Of a stretch of 64,000 nt of DNA, positions 10,382-20,522 are shown piece after piece. The notes under the pieces are model-generated. The model was not told the origin of the DNA. It did no database searches and saw nothing but the letters and a program-made list of their open reading frames with translations. Every line of letters begins with the position of its first letter. Within the stretch, counting starts at the first letter, position 1. The stretch covers positions 1,161,986 to 1,225,985 of the forward strand of contig NC_084730.1 in the NCBI RefSeq assembly GCF_033807575.1, given 5' to 3'. Made by a program: the position numbers and the translations under genes. The DNA comes from Cydia pomonella. Taxonomy: Eukaryota > Arthropoda > Insecta > Lepidoptera > Tortricidae.

Positions 10382-10540
10382 ATGCATAAAATTGATATAA
10401 AGATAGGTACCATAGTAGCTCGCTCACTTGGTCTATCAACAACTATTTTAATGCTCTTTGTACTCGTATACGCGACCCCATTGTATGTACAGTCGCCATC
10501 AGATATATCGGAACGCATGTATGAGATCTCAAATTATTAA
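10382..10540 (+). CDS. possible small secreted peptide or exon
   Basis: From ATG at 10382 the frame gives 52 residues. There is a basic start (MHKIDIKIGTIVARS), a hydrophobic core (TTILMLFVLVYA) and then TPLYVQSPSDISERMYEISNY up to a TAA. This is the layout of a signal peptide followed by a short mature region. I do not recognise the peptide. An in-frame ATG further up (10328) and a GTG-type opening at 10310 would add residues that look like untranslated leader. Several AATAAA-like strings follow at 10665-10735. It could be a one-exon peptide gene, the first exon of a longer one, or chance. The frame carries no repeat signature, which sets it apart from most of the window. Confidence 0.3.
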   Translation: MHKIDIKIGTIVARSLGLSTTILMLFVLVYATPLYVQSPSDISERMYEISNY

Positions 10541-10920
10541 GATAAGACCTACTGTACTGTCTATATTACTTACCAAGACCTAAGTACTATTATTTATATG
10601 TACCTACACAAAGAGAATTCCTATGTTAAAAGGAGATTAAATACATATTTTGTTATTCAACTACAAATAAAATAAAATTTATCTTTTTTAGTTAACACAT
10701 TTTTTTACCGATTTCTTTAATAAAATAAAACATTAAAGTATTATGTGACTATATTTCATTGTCTTCGGTGTAGATTATTTACTGATGTTCCAATTTCCTG
10801 TATCAGTTTGGTACCAGGAAATATAAAAACTACACCTCTTCAAAAACTTTGCTGGTAGTTCGACATCTGTAAGTTTAAATATAAAACATGATAAAAACAC
10901 TTAAGTCAAAAACGTATACA
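10541..10920. other. no gene seen
   Basis: AT-rich sequence with several AATAAA motifs and no frame. It would be the 3' flank of the small frame ending at 10540 if that is real. Confidence 0.4.
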
Positions 10921-10994
10921 TAAAATATTTGCCCTATATTCTGGTCGCTCGGTAGGGTGCCCAGAAGGCTGGGTGCATTTCCGCGCTGGTTAAC

Positions 10995-11060
10995 AAGCTG
11001 ATCCTCTGGTCACCAGAAGGCTATATAAGGCGCTCTCATAGAGCCACGCTAGTGCCCTAG
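10995..11060 (+). promoter_or_regulatory. TATA-box-like promoter candidate
   Basis: CTATATAAGGCGCTC at about 11021 lies in a locally GC-rich block with the repeated motif CCAGAAGGCT (10960s and 11010s). The spacing to TCAAATTC at about 11066 would suit a start site. It may equally be part of a solo LTR. No gene body follows that I can identify. Confidence 0.25.
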
Positions 11061-11532
11061 AGTTTCAAATTCAACCCCAAGTGCCACAAATATATAGTTA
11101 AGGGTTTAAATTCTGGATCAAGAACATGGAATACTATTCGCTAGTAAGGCCATAGGTATTAGAAAAAAATAATAGTAGGAGACGGCCGTGGTCATGGTAG
11201 GTGGTACAGGTGGGCCAGGCAAGCTCTGAAATTATGCACCTATTTTACTATAACTTTGTTCACCTGTGTATATTTACTGTTTCCATGATAATCATTTTTA
11301 ATATGTAGCCCGTGTAATCGGGCTGTATAATTGGTCTCATATTTTTTAACACAAAATCATAATTTTAATTCAATAATTAATGGTGTTTTACATATTAATC
11401 ATTATTGTACCTATTTTGCAAAATTTTCTTGCATATAATAATATTGTTTACTTCAATTGACGTGTTTATTATTTTCGTTACTATGTCAACGTTAATACTT
11501 AAAAAATTATAACGTGAAGGTTGAGTCCGCAG

Positions 11533-12452
11533 TACAGTTACAGTTTACGTACATAGTGGCATTAGCACAGTCGGATTAGGACTAAACTCGAAATGTCTGA
11601 ACAGTCATGAAATTTGGTATGTATATAAGCCCCTTAAAGGCCCCTTTTTCATGCCACCACCATTTGACATTTGGGGACCTCGAGGAACCGCAGCCATCTT
11701 GGAAAATGTGGACCATCCAGGAGAAATTCGCGTTTTACTCTAAATCTACGTTCTTTATTCAATAATCGTGTAAGGCAACATTCAAGCTTATAAAATTCTA
11801 CATAAAATAGTTTTAGACATCTTTGCGAAAAAAAATGATCTTGCTTTAAAAAATACTTGCTAAACCCAGATTTAGCCCTTATACCCTTTCATGGGATATT
11901 CTCTTAATAGGAAACTTGGAAGAATAAAAATTCCACTTTTAACTATACATTTGTACATAATCTACCCCAATATCAATATTTTACTTGACTGCAACTTAAC
12001 CAGAAAGTAGGGTTATGGGTGTACTGAATCATCAGTACTTACACCCATAACCCTTCTTTCTGGTACAGTAGAGTAAAATGTTAATATTGGGGTAGACCAC
12101 GTACAAATGTATAGTTAAAAATAGAATTCATATTCCTCCGAGTTTCCTTTTAAGAGAATGTCCCCTGGAAGTGTATAAGCGTTAAACTTAGATTCAGCAA
12201 GTATTCTCTATAACAAGATGTATTGTTCTGCAAAGATATCGAGGACTTTTTTGTGTAGAATTTAATAAGTTTTAATGTTGACTGTTGTGTTGATGGTACA
12301 CATTTTCCAAGATGGCTCGGATTCCTCGAGGTCCCCAAATGTTAAATGGTTTGGGCATGAAAAAGGGGCCTTTAATTTATATACATAATAAATTTCATGA
12401 CTGTTACAGAGATTTCGAGGTTGGTCCTAATCCGATTATGCTACATTGTGCG
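11533..12452. repeat. 0.9-kb imperfect palindrome (fold-back element)
   Basis: The left arm (about 11549-12029) and right arm (12030-12452) are inverted copies with scattered indels. Matching landmarks are TCGGATTAGGAC near both ends, GCCATCTTGGAAAATGTG, TCTACCCCAATAT and, at the centre, GGGTTATGGGTGTACTGA. An 8-base direct repeat GTCCGCAG (11525-11532, 12452-12459) borders it and may be a target duplication. No protein is encoded. Transcription through it would give a long hairpin. Confidence 0.75.
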
Positions 12453-12700
12453 TCCGCAGCAAAATCGGTTCTCCATACAAATGTAGTTACGCTCTCATTT
12501 TAAAATGACTTGCTAGATTGCTCTGAAACTTTGTACTTACAACAGGATATGGTATGTCTATGCCTATAATTAATTTAAAACATAAATGTGAAATGAGAGC
12601 CAATTAAGTTCAATATTAAGAATATGTGTCGTTGTTGACTCGCCGACAACGGAATTGAGATCTATATGGGTGCCATGTTCTGTGCTGTGTAGAAAATCCT
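12453..12700. other. no gene seen
   Basis: Short flank between the palindrome and a LINE remnant, without features. Confidence 0.4.
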
Positions 12701-12769
12701 GAAATTATAAAGGATTTGTCTTGGCTAGTTTTTACGTATAGGCTACGTATCACCGAATCGTCACAAACA

Positions 12770-13190
12770 CCACGAAGGTTCGGCTTGTACGGGCCCTCGT
12801 TTTTCCTATATTCTTATACGCTGCGGAGACCTGGACTATCCGAAAGACAGAGGAGAAGACGATAGACGCCCTAGAAATATGGTGCTGAAGGAAAATGCTG
12901 GGGATATCCTGGACCGAGTTTCGGACTAATGTCTCCATCCTTAAAGAACTCCGTATCAAGCAGCGCCTTTCGACTCTCGTAAAGACCGGCAAACGGAAAA
13001 AGACCGCGCAAAAGGCCACCTATGCGATGGACTGACCAAATCAAATCTGCCATGAAGGGTCCCCTGAACGCATTTGCCAGAATGGCCCCCAACCGCGAAA
13101 AATGGCGAGAAATCGTACGGGAAGCAACATCTGCGCCTGATATCAGCAGTTGACCACGACGCTCTGCAAAGAGTACAACGACAAAGAAGA
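12770..13190 (+). pseudogene. LINE reverse-transcriptase C-terminus, decayed (RTE-like)
   Basis: Translation in shifting plus-strand frames gives typical LINE ORF2 C-terminal motifs. First comes YAAETWTIRKTEEKTIDALE, then MLGISWTEFRTN, then after frame changes PPMRWTDQIKSAMKG and NREKWREIVREATSAPDISS ending at a TGA (13151-13153). A CAAAGAAGAAGAAGACG purine tail follows, as expected at a LINE 3' end. The upstream polymerase core is absent, so the copy was 5'-truncated. Stops and frameshifts show it is dead. Overlapping minus-strand frames here are shadows. Confidence 0.8.
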
Positions 13191-13199
13191 AGAAGACGT

Positions 13200-14500
13200 A
13201 TCATATTTGTCTAAAATTTGGTTTGTTGGTACACACACAAGGGATAGTCTCTAGCTAGGTACGGGGTGCCACACTCGTCAGCGCGACGGCGATATTTTTT
13301 ACCTTTTACCTAAAAATCTCAAGTTTGTGTACGGGCTCAGCTCCTGTTTCGTCTTAAGCCTGAATTTAACAGATTCTGACTCACAGGGGGCTTTGAGCAT
13401 GCTGTTGCGTTCGTTTTCAAATTTTGAAAAAAAGAACTAGCCTAACAACACAATAAATGCTTGTTTTTCCGCATTCTTCACTATATCTCCCTGTCTCACT
13501 ACTATCTGACCTTCTAACCCAGAGGGGAAAATATACCTTATTGGGGCTACTCCATCTTCCTCATGATAATATATTTTACTTTACTGAAAAGCAATCGGTA
13601 CATGTTACAAGATGCACATTGTTAAGAGCCGGGGTTAGAACCCACGACCATTGGTTTTAAAATGAAGCTTTGTATTTTTATAATAAATCTGTTTTCTTGT
13701 TGACATTTTGTGGTATTGTATTGCTTTATGTTAATTGTCAAGATATTTCTTTCATCCTGGACAATTGTCACATGCGTCACATGTACGTTTTTATGATAGA
13801 TCTACATCGACGCAACTGCATGTCATTGTCAAAGAGCATATAATCACTAACGTTTTAAGAGACGGGACTTCCATACTAGCGAGTGGAATCAGTTTGTTTC
13901 GCAAATCATTACCAAAATGTACGACAAAGAACTGTCAAAGAACCATAGTACCAACATAAGCGATTTAAATAGTGTAGTACGCTACACGCTTACGATTCTT
14001 ATCGATATCGATAAAATGGGGAGGGTTGAAACATAGGCTCCTGTCTACAAATTTTGTACTCGAAATCAGGTTAGCATCGAGTCCACATTTAAGTTGTATG
14101 TTATATAGTGGATAGTTCTTAATTGGACTACTATCTGGTCGGGCTTAATGTGGACCCGAATTATTTTAATACAGTTTTTAAGTCGTGTTTTTTTATTTTA
14201 TTAAATGCTTGATTTTCATAATGATCTGCACATACATGTTTGAATAAATGTAACTTTTCTATGGGAAGATGTATCAGGTCTTCGTTCCCAACAAATTTGG
14301 CCCACTGCCTGCATCTGAAAACATACAGCCTTGGAAAAACATGACTTTATCTACAGTTTATATTCCATGTGTTTGCTAATGAGATGATCAACTGATTATT
14401 TCGCGCTAATATGCATCTATAAATCATGTTTTTCGGCATCCAGTTATCAACAACCCTTTATCAATGCTTTAACTTTTTATGTATTTATATGTCTGTTAAT
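13200..14500. other. unassigned stretch with two minor repeats
   Basis: No gene is supported. GGGTTAGAACCCACGACC at 13633-13650 looks like the inverse of a pol III B box (SINE remnant). TCGAGTCCACATTTAAG (about 14078) is nearly mirrored by CTTAATGTGGACCCGA (about 14144), a possible small MITE. The rest is AT-rich and featureless. Confidence 0.4.
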
Positions 14501-14507
14501 CATGAGA

Positions 14508-14731
14508 ACGGGTCTGGCCTTGTTGGCAGCGACCCTGCCTATGAAGCCGATGGTCCCAGGTTCAAATCCTGGAACGGGCATTTATTAGTGTGATGAGCAT
14601 GAATATTTGTTCCTGAGACATGGGTATTTTCCATGTATTTATAAATACTTATAAATTAGGTCTATGTACATATATATATACATTATTGCACAAACTGACT
14701 TAGTACTAAAGTATGAATGGCATGTGTTGTG

Positions 14732-14766
<35 letters not shown>

Positions 14767-14865
14767 TTGTCTAAGTACCCACAACACATGCCATTCATAC
14801 TTTAATACTAAGTCAGTTTGTGTAATAATGTCCTATAATATTTCTTTATTTATCATAAAAACAGA
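14508..14865 (+). mobile_element. tRNA-derived SINE with inverted tail duplication, copy 2
   Basis: The head carries A and B boxes (GGTCTGGCCTTGTTGG, AGGTTCAAATCC). The tail is unusual: 14683-14735 is the inverse of 14776-14828, two ~53-base arms around an (AT)n tract, with one or two mismatches. Other copies have only the second arm, so the first is an inverted duplicate of the SINE's own 3' end. Confidence 0.8.
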
Positions 14866-15195
14866 TTAATTTTCTTACATTTTAGGTTAATATATTAAAT
14901 AATCACTAGATAAAAAAAATATGTTAACTAATGACCATTAATGCATAAGTAATAGATAATTTATGCATTATTAATCTTCGACGAATTAATTATGGTCATA
15001 TTGCATGCTAGTTCTAAGGAAATTTCACATATTTAATTTAATTATTTACACTGATATACAAATAAAACTACAGTTATCGATAGTTATAGTACATCCCTAG
15101 TTTACAACGAAAAATAATGTAAAATATCTAATTTTCGATGTGTTTATAGCCTGCTGACCCAAAATAAGGTCAAAAGTATCTAAAGCAATACTTAC
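14866..15195. other. AT-rich DNA, likely intron of the minus-strand exon at 15196
   Basis: No frames or repeat ends. It lies directly downstream (minus strand) of a candidate splice donor and has intron-like composition. A CAGTTATCGATAG motif is at about 15070. Confidence 0.35.
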
Positions 15196-15305
15196 CAGTC
15201 TTCATCCAAGGGAAATTTCGCCATAAAATCCCTTTTTTCGTGATTTTTTCGAGTGGCTCGCTTGCCACATATTTCACACTTAGTAAACCGTTTTCTCGCT
15301 GGCAT
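15196..15305 (-). CDS. candidate first coding exon of a THAP-like zinc-finger gene (partial)
   Basis: On the minus strand ATG at 15305 opens a 36-residue block: MPARKRFTKCEICGKRATRK, then residues NHEKRDFMAKFPLDED, then two bases of a split Trp codon. It stops at a strong donor, TG|GTAAGT, at 15195/15196. A CxxC pair followed by an F-P-x-D/E stretch and a tryptophan is how THAP-type DNA-binding fingers begin. The second half (C..H) would lie in a later exon at lower coordinates, which I could not find. If unspliced, the frame ends one codon later at TAA. The start context is acaATGC. No repeat signature is present, unlike its surroundings. What is seen is the frame and donor; the family call is inference. 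Confidence 0.5.
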
Positions 15306-15544
15306 TGTAACAAACTCGCTCTTTACTCTGATCACGGTTGACTATTTTCGATTTTTGCACTAAATAATAAAGAAATTACACGAAATACCCGAACAAAACA
15401 TTGAAGCCTTCAAAACAAACAAAGCAATTAGGCTGACAGTAGACTTGATGTAAACTTGACAGAATAAATAGCACTGACGTTTTCTTTTTCTTCGTTGGCA
15501 ATGATTTGCGAAACAAATTCCATTCAAAACTTTTTTCTTCCTAG

Positions 15545-15615
15545 TTGCGTCAGCCTGATCGGAATTTGGCAGCTAACTCCATCTTGCGTCCAGTAGAAGA
15601 ATCAAAATCGTACAG
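15545..15615 (+). CDS. possible internal exon on the plus strand
   Basis: A pyrimidine tract ending TTTTTTCTTCCTAG (acceptor) precedes 71 bases that are open in one frame (LRQPDRNLAANS, then ILRPVEESKSY) and end at CAG|GTAAAA (donor). It lies 240 bases from the start of the minus-strand exon, so it could belong to a divergent gene. The block is short, no partner exon was found, and a downstream MITE cannot be excluded. Confidence 0.2.
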
Positions 15616-15788
15616 GTAAAACTACTCTCTGCCTTAGGATCCCCTTTTAAATGTCATAAATCCAAACATGGCAGCCATACCCATCGACAAAAAAGTCTAC
15701 CGTTGATCTAATTTCATTTGACAGTTAACTAATACGTATTCGACACGCTTATATTTGACAACTAGAATCCTGACTAGAGCTGGGACTG

Positions 15789-15832
15789 CGTACCAAAAGT
15801 ACGTCTCTGTTACTCGTACCAAAAGTACGTCT
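15789..15832. repeat. two direct copies of CGTACCAAAAGTACGTCT
   Basis: The 18-base motif occurs at 15789-15806 and 15815-15832, 26 bases apart. It contains GTAC on both sides of AAAA. It could be a pair of binding sites or a small repeat. Nothing else in the region tells which. Confidence 0.5.
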
Positions 15833-16390
15833 AAAATACCAGTTTTACGAGTATGACCCCCAATAGGCAGTTTACGTATTTGCCGTGCTTAGGCGTCTTA
15901 CAAATAAGGATTATTTATACAAATATCGACGTATTATTTCGGTAAGGGTCGGAAATATGGTGACGTTTTGAGTGAAGGCTATGAATCTATTGTCATATTT
16001 TTGTTATATTAATATTATTACATTATTTTTAGATACAACAGACACCCAAACGACCATCTGTTAACAAAATTTTATTTTACCTAAAGTAACGGTAAGAATG
16101 GAGGTACGAGGTGATAAAAGTTTCATATTTGTTTTATTTCAGAAATCAAAGTCCGTACTTTTAAATACTCGACAAGCTAAAAGTAGTCTATTACAAATAA
16201 CCTGTTCCAAAAACTATTCCGGTACAACGCCCCGCCTCTAGTGTGGATATTGTTCACTGACAGGTGGTGATAATAGCAATTCGACAAGTCACAATATTTC
16301 TCACATCAAATGGAAATCAACACGAAACGTCACTTTTAGCATGTCGAATAAGGGCCCAGGTAATAAAATAAAAAGTCATTTATCGTCGCA
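15833..16390. other. no gene; partial MITE end at right
   Basis: AT-rich DNA. The end of a MITE (AGCATGTCGAATAAGGGCCC, about 16335-16355) matches the start of the repeat at 9493 in inverse orientation. Confidence 0.4.
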
Positions 16391-16394
16391 AAAA

Positions 16395-16612
16395 GCGCTG
16401 GTTGCCTAGCGGTATAGGTAAAAAACTTAAGTAAGTCACCTGTTGTATGTAGTTGTGACGTGTTCGAATAGACATTTGTTTTGTTTGTGTGTGTCTTTTA
16501 AACATGTATTGTCTATTCGAATACGTAACAACTACATACAACAGGTGACTTACTTAAGTTTTTTACCTATAAGAGCGTGTGACTTGCAATTGCATCGTGT
16601 CAAATGACTTTT
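16395..16612 (+). mobile_element. tRNA-headed SINE remnant, split by a MITE
   Basis: AAGCGCTGGTTGCCTAGCGG (16391-16412) and AGAGCGTGTGACTTGCAA (after 16571) join to a tRNA-like SINE head of a different family from the one at 5996. The break lies inside the A-box region. The B box and body are missing. Confidence 0.6.
16415..16569. mobile_element. 155-bp TA-flanked MITE in a SINE
   Basis: TAGGTAAAAAACTTAAGTAA starts at 16415 and its exact inverse ends at 16569. Identity between arms runs over about 42 bases, then continues imperfectly through TTCGAATAGACA. TA borders both sides (16413-16414, 16570-16571). Removing the element plus one TA restores the SINE head. The TA target and hairpin form fit a Tc1/mariner-type MITE. 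Confidence 0.85.
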
Positions 16613-17100
16613 TCGGAACTGACAGATAGAAATATATTATACTACAGTAATTATTAAAAATATAGTTTTCCTTGACATGAACTATTTAAATTTACTCAAT
16701 CTATTTAAATAATTTACTACTAAAATTATTATTATATTATAAATATGTGAATTAGAAATGCTAAACGTGGAACTGTGTATGTGTGCTGAAAGCTGTTTTA
16801 CCAGGTTTCCATATTAAATTTGTATTATACATATAATATTTCCTAGGATATATGGCTGAGATACGCGTCATACTCGTGAACGGGTGCTGTTTGTGGAGAC
16901 TGGTCTGTTAAAGCTAACTTTATTGAGTATATAATTACAGTGAGCTTCGAGAATTCGGCGAGAAACAGGGTTGCCGGCCGGGTATCCCTTGGCCTGGAAC
17001 CCTTAGTTTCCCGGCCTCTATCGTAATGTACTATTGTTATAAAATGTAATGTGTCATTAACCCTATTGTTTATCAATTTATCGTTTTATCGCGCAACAAA
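16613..17100 (-). mobile_element. possible solo LTR (weak)
   Basis: Read on the minus strand, 16850-17010 contains AATAAAGTTAGC (a polyadenylation-like signal), a CAGACCAGTCTCCACAAACAG block and the upstream GGGTTCCAGGCCAAGGG. This arrangement resembles the R-U5 part of an insect LTR. I cannot find TG...CA ends or a second copy. Confidence 0.25.
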
Positions 17101-17122
17101 TTACCTAACCTAACCGGACCTA

Positions 17123-17326
17123 GTGAGTAAAGTTCAATTCTATATACCTGCCTCGCAATTGCGCAGAAGGCCCTTGCTTCGTATCCCTCTTTCTCGCAAT
17201 AACATTCGTAGAAAATGTTTCTTCCCTCGAACAACTAGGCAATTTAATGAACTGAACGATATGCCCGACGTAGATTTGTTCCATAGTAAGATTAATATTG
17301 CTAAAAATATTATTGTTAATAGATAG
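17123..17326 (+). pseudogene. LINE ORF2 C-terminal fragment
   Basis: The 67-codon frame reads as the end of a CR1/Jockey-class LINE ORF2. Motifs are RRRPLLRIPLSRNNIRRK, then CFFPRTTRQFNELND and DVDLFHSKI. This matches the usual tail pattern of a basic PLLRIP.R.N block, a FxPRT.R.FN.L block and a closing D-x-F. It starts with GTG-type coding, has no initiator and no polymerase core, and stops at TAG. It is a 5'-truncated retrocopy. The opposite-strand frame is a shadow. Confidence 0.7.
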
Positions 17327-17339
17327 TTAACGATACCCA

Positions 17340-17985
17340 TCATAACTCTGCGTTCATAGTTTCTGACCTGAATACAACTTATATAGTGTAATATTTGGCT
17401 ATTTCGAGACCTTCATATTTGTGTTATTTAGCATTATATATGTGGAAGCTCGTAATCTGCATCTAGTAGATAAGTCTATTAACCTTTGTATTTTAAAATT
17501 CCAAATTTAAACTGGATTACCAATAGCTGATACGGCTGTTACGCGTGCAGCAAAACAGTCCGAGAATATTGTTGATTTACAATTTCACAAAATTAACTCA
17601 TCATTCAACCTTGCTACTGGCTTCTGTGTGAGTAACACAAATCTCGCAAATACGCGTCGTTCTAAATAACATCTTATGCCATTAGTCATACGGTTTAATT
17701 CTTAATGCCACGACACAAAAACACATACGGCGGGGAATACATATTTCTCAATCATATGAGTTTCACAAAAATTTAGTGTGACCACAGACCAGAAAACAAC
17801 CACGACCACAGGCATTTAGGGATCTTGGTATGTATGTAGTAGTAAAACCCTTGTACTAAATATATACAAGTTTCTATTAGGTTTTCGGAGTACAGTGAAA
17901 CTGGTTACAGATGTAGTGAATAGTTTTCTATCGTATTTTCTCGGAAACGCTCGTATTTATCATGCTAATTCAGTCAAACTCAGTA
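17340..17985. other. no gene seen
   Basis: AT-rich intergenic DNA without a frame above 40 codons or known repeat ends. Confidence 0.4.
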
Positions 17986-17989
17986 CTTT

Positions 17990-18312
17990 TTGTACCGAGA
18001 CTAACTGAAATACCCGGGGGTATGTCCTTCAAAGAGAATTTCTTAAACTACGTCCAAAAGAGAGGTTTGGGCACTGTGAATATCATCTTGCTTTGTGTGG
18101 CTCAGCACATTCCAGATCTAGAGCAGAGCCCAACTGGGGAAGTACTTCAACCTTACAGAAAACCGCAGCCAAATAACACTAGACCCTACTCATAGTGGTG
18201 TGTTGCCGGTGAGTAAGGTTGACAGAGCCAAACGAGGCTGCGGAGTGTTAGGGTCGGCAACGCGGATGCAACTCCTCTAATTCCTCCGCGGTCTATATTT
18301 GTTTGCCACCGA
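17990..18312 (-). mobile_element. LINE-tail repeat, long inverted copy
   Basis: The inverse of the family at 51000-51372. CCCGGGTATGTCC-type sequence, GTCCAAAAGAGAGG, CCAGATCTAGAGCAGAGCCC, ACAGAAAACCGCAGCC and TTTGCCACCGAC appear in mirrored order. The 77-codon frame across it is repeat sequence. Confidence 0.7.
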
Positions 18313-18570
18313 CTTAGTATAAGAAAAGACACGTTCGCAAGTATCTCTCTGAATCTACTGCACTTTAATGCTTAAAATACCCGCGTGACGCAGGCATTAG
18401 TCATTGTTGCATAAATATGGGCATGGGCAAAGTTGGAACGAGAAAGAGCTTTAATGCGATTTAATTAGTTCAAGCGATTGACACACTTACCTACATACAA
18501 AATGTTATACAGTTTTCGGAAATGGTTATGTCAGTGTTGCAGCCATATTTTGAGAGAGGTAGGTAGTGTG
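18313..18570. other. no gene seen
   Basis: Short spacer between inverted and direct copies of the same LINE-tail repeat. Confidence 0.4.
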
Positions 18571-18573
18571 TTT

Positions 18574-18860
18574 TTATACTACGTAGGTGGTAAACAAGCA
18601 TACGACCCGCCTGATGATTCAGCTCAAGAGGTTTTACGTGAGAGTTGTCGACCTTAACACTCCGCATCCTCGTTAAGCTCTGGCAACCTCACTCACCGGC
18701 AGGAACACAACACTATGAGTAGGGTCTAGTGTTATTTGGCTGCGGTTTTCTGTAAGGTGGACTTCCTCAGTTGGGCTCTGCTCTAGATCTGGAATGATAT
18801 CCGCTGTGCTGTGCCATACCTTTTGGACGTAGTTTAAAGACATACCTACCCGGGTCCGAA
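18574..18860 (+). mobile_element. LINE-tail repeat, direct copy
   Basis: Starts TACTACGTAGGTGGTAAACA and includes CTCACCGGCAGGAACACAAC, GTTATTTGGCTGCGG and CTAGATCTGGAATG. It is in inverse orientation to 17990-18312, so the two flank a 260-base spacer as an inverted pair. Confidence 0.7.
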
Positions 18861-19096
18861 ATTGAATAAGGTAAGAGTAAGACTAGACGACCATTGTTTA
18901 TTTTGCCCGGGTTAAGACAAACAGGTATGAGGATTCCATACAAGTATTTATCTTGCCCCGGTCATAGTCTTACCCCAGTTTACCTTACTGGAAAGTTATT
19001 TGCTCAAATCTGGACCAACCCAACTGGGAAAATACCCCACCCAAGAGCATATCAGACAACGTGGATATACACGTGTTCATTTGCGTGTTTATTTTG

Positions 19097-19220
19097 TTGA
19101 GCTCTGGCAACCTTACTCACCGGCAGGAACACAACACTATGAGTAGGATCTAGTGTTATTTGGCTGTTGTTTTCTGTAAGGTGGAGGTACTTCCCCCCTT
19201 GGGCTCTGCTCTAGATCTGG
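19097..19220 (+). mobile_element. LINE-tail repeat, partial copy
   Basis: Carries only the middle of the repeat (GAGCTCTGGCAACC to CTCTAGATCTGG) and then runs straight into a half fold-back element at 19221. Confidence 0.7.
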
Positions 19221-19390
19221 CTGAAAATCGTTGAGCATTAGACTTTTTGTTTGCCGCGATATCTATTGTCGAGTAGCAGTACTGAGAGTTCCGCTACTTG
19301 ACGCTAGATGTAGACTACGAAAATAATAGTATTTTTGGTAACAAAACCGTTGTATGGAGTGAGCACTCTTGGTCTTTTTAATTCTCTTTG
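19221..19390 (+). mobile_element. fold-back family FB, half copy
   Basis: One arm only, from CTGAAAATCGTTGAGCATT through GCCGCGATATCTATTGTCG to TAATTCTCTTTG-type end. It belongs to the family with full copies at 31050-31461 and 60747-61159, sub-type with TTTTGGTAACAAAAC in place of TTTTGGTACCAAAAC. Confidence 0.75.
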
Positions 19391-20070
19391 ATTTAGTCAC
19401 CTGCAGAATGGAGAATATTTAGAAGTGGAAAAACGTTTTCTCTTTTTGTATGAATGATCACGGGCGAATTTAGGGCACTTAGTTTTACAAAAAAAAATTG
19501 CACCACTGATTGTTTAGTTTACTCACCACCAGGACATAACATTCATCTTATTTCACAATTATTCTGACTAACTAATATTAAGATAACTTTGTTATTACCC
19601 ATACGCAGAATCGAACCGGCGACCTCGCAGTCAATTCGTAACATAAGGCTTTCCCGTGCGTCATATGTGACGCAACCGTGAGTCGAAAGGATTTTGCGTC
19701 ATCTCACCTTCGGATGACCCTAGAGATTTTAGACTAATATTAGCAATTATTAAGTAATTTAGATTGATAGACAATATGAATAAAGACTTTGAATTTTGCC
19801 TTAACACTTATTCATTTGATTTTCTATAATTTGACAGGCCTATTTACAAATTATTTGAATTCGTGGGTGGTGGCCCTCGACTGTATATTTACGCCTATAA
19901 CAATATTAACAATGGGTGTAAATAGTATAATAGCAACCGTACCATATTAGCTAGGTGCAATTCTAATATTGAGTTTAAAACTAGTTAAATCAATATTAAA
20001 GATTTCTGAAATAGTCAACAGTTTCATGGTGACATTCATGATATACATTTAAACGAGAAATTTTTGTATA
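19391..20070. other. no gene; possible minus-strand SINE remnant
   Basis: AGAATCGAACCGGCGACC at 19609-19626 is the inverse of a pol III B box (GGTTCGATTCT), so 19590-19740 may be a tRNA-derived SINE remnant. The remainder is AT-rich and featureless. Confidence 0.35.
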
Positions 20071-20076
20071 TATAGG

Positions 20077-20522
20077 TACACGGTGCCCGTGAGCATTGCG
20101 AGAGATTCTAAACACGCATTTCTGAGGCCGAATAAAGGAAAATTTGTTATATAAATTTAAGTCAATTTCACAAAAAAATTTTTTTTTAGATTTTTGTACA
20201 TAAAATGTAAACGCTTTTTGTAAAACTGTTACTCAAAATGAATTCAAACTGGTTTTTTTTGTGTTAAACCTATTTTTTGCAAAGAGTTACTTGATAATTT
20301 TTGACATCTATCAACAAGGATATTTGGACTAGGGCCCATAGTGGGAACATCGCCGTCAAAAAGCCGTTTTGCACTAAGTAACGATAAAAAGATTTTTTTT
20401 TGTAGGTGGCTTTAACTCTGAAATTAGGCGACTTCCAAAAAAGTTTATAGGACGTTTTTGTCTTTAAATATGATCAGGAATATACTGTTAAAATCTCTAG
20501 CAATGCTTACGGGCGCCGTGTA
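20077..20522. mobile_element. 446-bp MITE, TACACGG(T/C)GCCCGT ends
   Basis: TACACGGTGCCCGTGAGCAT at the left pairs with the inverse of ATACACGGCGCCCGTAAGC at the right. About 36 bases of arm hold with five mismatches. TA ends suggest a Tc1/mariner-type insertion. An interior block (GTGGGAACATCGC, then TCTTTAAATATGAT) recurs as a fragment at 57680-57830. Non-coding. Confidence 0.7.
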
